Below are positions 61,015-64,000 of a DNA stretch of 64,000 nt, in pieces. The stretch's first letter is position 1; each line of letters starts with the position of its first letter. The position numbers and the translations under genes are program-made. This stretch comes from Elusimicrobiota bacterium. GTDB taxonomy: Bacteria; Elusimicrobiota; Elusimicrobia; UBA1565; UBA9628. The stretch is taken from assembly GCA_016212795.1 (NCBI GenBank), contig JACRDT010000005.1, forward strand, positions 1 through 64,000, in the 5' to 3' direction. Below the pieces are notes generated by a model. It searched no databases. It worked only from the letters and a program-made list of their open reading frames with translations, and was not told where the DNA came from.

Positions 61015-61965
61015 TCACGGGACGTCTTCCAAGGTGAGGACGCCTTTCTCATCGTCCAGCTTCCAGTCGAATAGCCTCAAGAAGGGCCTGCCCAGGACCC
61101 CGTCGATGCCGGGGCCGAGCTGGTCGACGACCGCAGCGTCGATCCGGCGTGCCTTTTTCCCGCCGACCTGCACGCAATCCAGCAGCACCGCCTGCCCCTT
61201 CAGACGGCGCCCGTTGGTCGCGGTCACGATCACTTCACCCCGCAAACCCGCGAGCTTGAGGCCGATCCGGCCGGCGAGCTTGCTGGTGATCGCGACGAAG
61301 CTGCTGTCGGGCTCCACCAAGAACGACCCCTCGATCTTGTCGTTGATCGTGACCTGGACCGTGAAGCTGAGGTCGCGCTTGACGGGCGTCGTGCCGAGGG
61401 GGCCGACATCGCGGCTCATCTTGTCGGCCGTCCGGCGCAGCCAGGCATAGAACGCGGTTTCCTCCGGCGTGCCCGATGTCTTGCCGGAGGCGGCCGGGGC
61501 GGCCCGCAGAGCCTTGTCGAGGTCCTCCAAGGCGGGCCTGAGCGCGGCGGAGGCGGCCTCTTCCTCTTTCTGCCGCAGCCAGTCGAACGAGAAATCGGCC
61601 GCGGTCTTGGCTTCAACGACCCTCTGGTGCGCGGCGCGCAGGCGTTGGTATTGCGCGAAGGTCTTCATGGCGGCCGGAGGGATCCCGCGGCCGGACTCGA
61701 ACCCCCGCTCCCTGTGCAGCGTCTCGAGCGATTGGCGTTCCCTGGCCTGGGAACGGACGATGCGGTCGATGCCGGATTTCGGAAGGATCACCGCCCCGTA
61801 GCCGATGTCCAGTTCTATCTCAGACTGATCCTCCCGCAGGACCACGCCCTCCATGACGTTGCCGTTGTTCAGATGGACGGCATCCGCGCAAGCGGGGGCG
61901 GGCGCCCAGGCAGCCAGGATGCCGGCCCCGACCATGGCTGCCGCTGCCGCGGACTTGGCGGTCAT
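61015..61965 (-). CDS. retropepsin-like aspartyl protease homologue with altered active site
   Basis: 316 residues from ATG 61965 (GGGGAGCGA just upstream; ATG 61986 is possible). Signal peptide 'SAAAAAMVGAGILAAWAPAP' precedes an SH3-like segment ('VHLNNGNVMEGVVLREDQSE'), a coiled coil, and a C-terminal retropepsin-like domain. There the catalytic 'DTGAS' is replaced: 'GSFLVEPDSSFVAITSKLAG' has Glu218-Pro-Asp. The rest of the fold, 'GLRGEVIVTATNGRRLKGQA' and 'IDGVLGRPFLRLFDWKLDDE', is well kept. Activity is doubtful; a binding or scaffold role is possible. Downstream of the three prepilin genes and probably co-transcribed. Confidence 0.75.
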   Translation of the reverse strand: MTAKSAAAAAMVGAGILAAWAPAPACADAVHLNNGNVMEGVVLREDQSEIELDIGYGAVILPKSGIDRIVRSQARERQSLETLHRERGFESGRGIPPAAMKTFAQYQRLRAAHQRVVEAKTAADFSFDWLRQKEEEAASAALRPALEDLDKALRAAPAASGKTSGTPEETAFYAWLRRTADKMSRDVGPLGTTPVKRDLSFTVQVTINDKIEGSFLVEPDSSFVAITSKLAGRIGLKLAGLRGEVIVTATNGRRLKGQAVLLDCVQVGGKKARRIDAAVVDQLGPGIDGVLGRPFLRLFDWKLDDEKGVLTLEDVP

Positions 61966-61990
61966 TCGCTCCCCGGGACGCGACATGGGA

Positions 61991-62341
61991 TCATCGCGTG
62001 ACGCGGATCGCCAATTGGCAGGACGGGGGCGAGCCGGATGCCTCGAAACTCACGCCGTAACCCGACACCGTGCGCGGCAGGCACGCCGCGGCCTGCGCGA
62101 GGGAGCAGCCGTCGCGGCCGAAGCCCGTGTCGTAAAGGCAGGCCGCGGCTTGATGCTCGGCCGAATGGGCAGCCAGCCTTGCCCTGGCGGAATCGTTGAC
62201 TCTGGCGACGAACCCGCGCCGTCCCAGGGTGAGCTGGATGATCGAGGCGCTCATGAAGCCAAGGATCACCAGGATCACCAGGACCCATGCCAGAACCGAC
62301 CCCTTGCGGCCCCCGGCGCGGCGCGGGTTATTGGATCGCAT
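61991..62341 (-). CDS. PilX/GspK-like minor prepilin-type protein
   Basis: 116 residues. 'RRAGGRKGSVLAWVLVILVI' is a basic leader, Gly, then a long hydrophobic helix, as in PilX-like minor pilins that lack Glu5. A short globular part with three or four cysteines follows ('ACLYDTGFGRDGCSLAQAAA'). Overlaps the preceding prepilin gene by 14 nt. Probably part of a type IV pilus or type II secretion pseudopilus tip. Confidence 0.68.
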   Translation of the reverse strand: MRSNNPRRAGGRKGSVLAWVLVILVILGFMSASIIQLTLGRRGFVARVNDSARARLAAHSAEHQAAACLYDTGFGRDGCSLAQAAACLPRTVSGYGVSFEASGSPPSCQLAIRVTR

Positions 62342-62933
62342 GGCGAATGGCCGCGCTGATGCTGCGCGAAAGGGTTTCCGGGGCCGAGGACGGGGCCCTC
62401 CGCCGTGTGATGGCGAATTCCATCCTCACCAGATTATTGATCCCTCCGGGCCTGGAGAAATCCATCCTGATGCGGCAACCCTCTCCTCCGGCCACCAGGA
62501 CCCGGCCGACCCCTTCAGGCGGGTCGAGGCCGCACGTCAGCGAGAAGCCAGTGCCTGTCCCATCGTAGCGGTACAGCCGCCCTCGGCCCGGGTCGAGGCA
62601 CAGATGGAAGAATCGGACCGGCGCCTCGCTCGCCAAGCGATCGCCGAGGCTGGAATCGTAGTTGTGAAGCACGGTCAGGACCGGCGAGTTCGAGCCGGGC
62701 GCGGGCATGGCGATCTGCGATGCTCCATCGACGGCGCCGGCCACGGCCTGGCGCACGAGGGCGTCCTCCGCCGCAAGGGTCGTCGAAGCCGCGGCGCGCA
62801 GATGCGCCTTGAGCCCGAACGTCATCAACTCGAACGCGCCCCCCACGATGACCATGAACAGGGCTGCGCAGATGAGAAGCTCGGCCAGGGTCACGCCGCG
62901 CGGACCCGCCGCATGACGCTCGTTACGATTCAT
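62328..62933 (-). CDS. PilW-like minor prepilin
   Basis: 201 residues from ATG 62933, overlapping the upstream stop. Prepilin peptidase site 'GPRGVTLAELLICAALFMVI' with Gly(-1) and Glu5. The rest is a globular domain with 'LHNYDSSLGDRLASEAPVRF' and cysteines at 'HLCLDPG', 'LTCGL' and 'EGCRIRM'. The order PilV-like, PilW-like, PilX-like is the usual order of minor pilin operons. Confidence 0.82.
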   Translation of the reverse strand: MNRNERHAAGPRGVTLAELLICAALFMVIVGGAFELMTFGLKAHLRAAASTTLAAEDALVRQAVAGAVDGASQIAMPAPGSNSPVLTVLHNYDSSLGDRLASEAPVRFFHLCLDPGRGRLYRYDGTGTGFSLTCGLDPPEGVGRVLVAGGEGCRIRMDFSRPGGINNLVRMEFAITRRRAPSSAPETLSRSISAAIRHAIQ

Positions 62934-63333
62934 TCCAATCGACACGGGCTTCCACGCGCCGCACAGCCTTGCCGGCGCGGTCCTCCACGGTCACCGTGTA
63001 GCTCATCCTGGCCCCGAAGCGCTCCCTGAGTTCGGACGGGAGGCGGGCCGTCACGTCATGCGTCCGCTCCTCAAGAGCCCAGCAGGCGCAGGAATCGCCG
63101 GGGAGGGCCCAGCTGCCGCCGGGCGCCTCGGGGGAAGGGGCGGGATCCGCCGTCACGTAATTCTCAAGCTCTCCCAGAAGCCCCTGGGTCAGCAGCGCGA
63201 CCTGCTCGCGCGTCCCCATCAGTCCCCCCTGCTGGAGGCCGCTCAAGATGACGGCAGCCACCGTGGACACCGCGGAGGCGAGGAGGACGGTCGCGATCAA
63301 GACCTCCGCCAGGCTGCTGCCTCGCTTGCCCAT
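62923..63333 (-). CDS. PilV-like minor prepilin
   Basis: 136 residues. Prepilin motif 'KRGSSLAEVLIATVLLASAV' with Gly(-1) and Glu5 and a very short leader. The C-terminal part is a small globular domain with a 'CACW' pair. First gene of the operon; a TATACT box ends 6 nt before its ATG, so its mRNA is probably leaderless. The operon continues with PilW-like, PilX-like and the retropepsin-like gene. Confidence 0.82.
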   Translation of the reverse strand: MGKRGSSLAEVLIATVLLASAVSTVAAVILSGLQQGGLMGTREQVALLTQGLLGELENYVTADPAPSPEAPGGSWALPGDSCACWALEERTHDVTARLPSELRERFGARMSYTVTVEDRAGKAVRRVEARVDWNES

Positions 63334-63339
63334 GGGATT

Positions 63340-63368
63340 AGTATATCGCGGCGATGCCCGTCAATCAA
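63340..63368 (-). promoter_or_regulatory. promoter of the minor-prepilin operon
   Basis: Minus-strand TTGATT (63363-63368), 17-bp spacer, TATACT (63340-63345), 6 nt to the start codon. Confidence 0.68.
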
Positions 63369-63413
63369 GCCGCCCCGCTGTGCTAAAATATCCCCGCTGC
63401 GAGGTGCCAAGCC

Positions 63414-64000
63414 ATGGAAACGAGAGAACTGGTCGTCCGCATCCGACTCACCCGACGGCAGAGCCGCTGGTTCCTGGCCGCCGCGATGCTCTGCGCCGGC
63501 GTCGAGGATCTGGGCTGCGAATCGTTCACGATGACGGCCTACTATCCGGCTCCCGCAGGCATCTACCAGCGCCTGACGACGACCGGCTCCACGGTGCTGG
63601 CGCGGGACGGCGGCGGGGTGGGCATCGGCACGACCCTCCCGGCGGGAGCGCTGGACATCCGCTCCACGAGGGGCGGGCTGGTGCTGCCCCGCATGACCAT
63701 GGCGCAGGCCGACGCCATCGTGACCGAGGGGTCGCTCATCTACAACACCGACTGGCAGATCGTGGAGGTTCGCGCCAGGTCGCGCTGGAAACCGCTGGGC
63801 AGCGCGGCGATAGACATGCGCTTCACCGACTTGCAGGCCTACGATGCCGGCTGCGCGGCATGGGAGCCCATGGCCTGCGCCATCGCCTGCAACCAACGCT
63901 GCGCCGAGGGCGTCTCCGGACGAGTCTTCAGCGGCGGGACGGCCGTGCGGGAGGCGACCGTTTCCAGCCCTCCCGGGGCCAGTTGCCTGTGCATGCCTTG
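63414..64000 (+). CDS. surface fibre/tail-fibre-like protein, partial (3' end outside window)
   Basis: ATG at 63414 opens a frame that is still open at the right edge (195 residues visible). A hydrophobic N-terminal segment ('RWFLAAAMLCAGVEDLGC') is followed by 'TMTAYYPAPAGIYQRLTTTG', 'GGGVGIGTTLPAGALDIRST' and 'GLVLPRMTMAQADAI', patterns found in bacterial surface fibres, phage tail fibres and pilus-associated adhesins. The remaining visible part is Cys-rich ('CAAWEPMACAIACNQRC'). Divergent from the minor-prepilin operon, so it may be displayed by or exported with that system (inference). Confidence 0.65.
   Translation, partial: METRELVVRIRLTRRQSRWFLAAAMLCAGVEDLGCESFTMTAYYPAPAGIYQRLTTTGSTVLARDGGGVGIGTTLPAGALDIRSTRGGLVLPRMTMAQADAIVTEGSLIYNTDWQIVEVRARSRWKPLGSAAIDMRFTDLQAYDAGCAAWEPMACAIACNQRCAEGVSGRVFSGGTAVREATVSSPPGASCLCMP

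Noticed and set aside
61687..61700. 'GGACTCGAACCC', which resembles a tRNA T-arm on the minus strand
   Set aside because: It lies inside the retropepsin-like coding sequence and no cloverleaf could be drawn around it.

Overview
The window is GC-rich bacterial chromosome, gene-dense, from an organism with an outer membrane (beta-barrel, Omp85-type and lipoprotein/periplasmic genes), minor-prepilin genes, polyphosphate metabolism, TPR-linked Ser/Thr kinases and caspase/CHAT-type proteases. The mixture (prepilin operon beside a 'VGIGT..P..ALDI' surface-fibre protein, TPR kinase, PorV/UPF0164-like barrel) is reminiscent of uncultured Elusimicrobiota, but that is an inference; no rRNA or other phylogenetic marker beyond tyrS and acnA is present. 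No rRNA, tRNA or CRISPR array was found.

Layout. 1-8.7 kb: a signalling and small-molecule block: a response regulator running off the left edge, a divergent HTH-receiver protein, a ThDP-dependent enzyme, two methyltransferases around an orphan SBP_bac_5-type binding protein, and a hybrid histidine kinase. 9.1-16.9 kb: an accessory island bounded by near-identical 45-bp direct repeats (9091-9135 and 16865-16909). It carries a RHH/ParE toxin-antitoxin pair, a dead ORF6N gene, a three-gene envelope operon (beta-barrel, CsgG-like TPR protein, large FN3 protein) and a divergent XRE regulator over palindromic operators. One repeat is the 3' end of a radical-SAM-like gene and the other is a displaced copy of the same 3' end. 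16.9-20.7 kb: radical-SAM-like protein without its cluster cysteines, metallo-beta-lactamase-fold hydrolase, and a prolyl-oligopeptidase homologue without catalytic Ser/His. 20.9-29.5 kb: acnA, a PII-like protein, an MSOX-type oxidase, a secreted glycosidase-like protein, a SerB-SerA fusion and a PNPOx-fold protein. 29.6-36.6 kb: a transmembrane TPR/Ser-Thr kinase, a coiled-coil protein, a large DnaA-box palindrome, YceI, an Omp85-like protein, an enoyl-CoA hydratase homologue and a ferredoxin. 36.9-45 kb: caspase-like protease divergent from a polyphosphate block (PPK2, PPK1, SixA, CHAD). 45-49.4 kb: YfhO-like membrane protein and an unknown protein. 49.4-50.9 kb: a decayed region (IS110 fragment, VapBC, truncated U32 gene, AT-rich patch, orphan gene tail). 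50.9-56.7 kb: GntR-ABC transporter-M48/TerB operon on the minus strand. 56.8-64 kb: tyrS, CHAT lipoprotein/TPR protein, degenerate retropepsin-like protein, three prepilin-like proteins and the start of a surface fibre protein.

Small-scale patterns cut across the genes. At least seven genes have a sigma70-like -10 box ending 6-8 nt before the start codon, so leaderless mRNAs look common. A palindromic element directly follows stop codons at four places. A 57-bp unit (19 codons) bounded by the palindrome GCGCCGGCGC is inserted in coding sequences of three or four consecutive genes between 43.2 and 47.6 kb, and is translated in two different frames.
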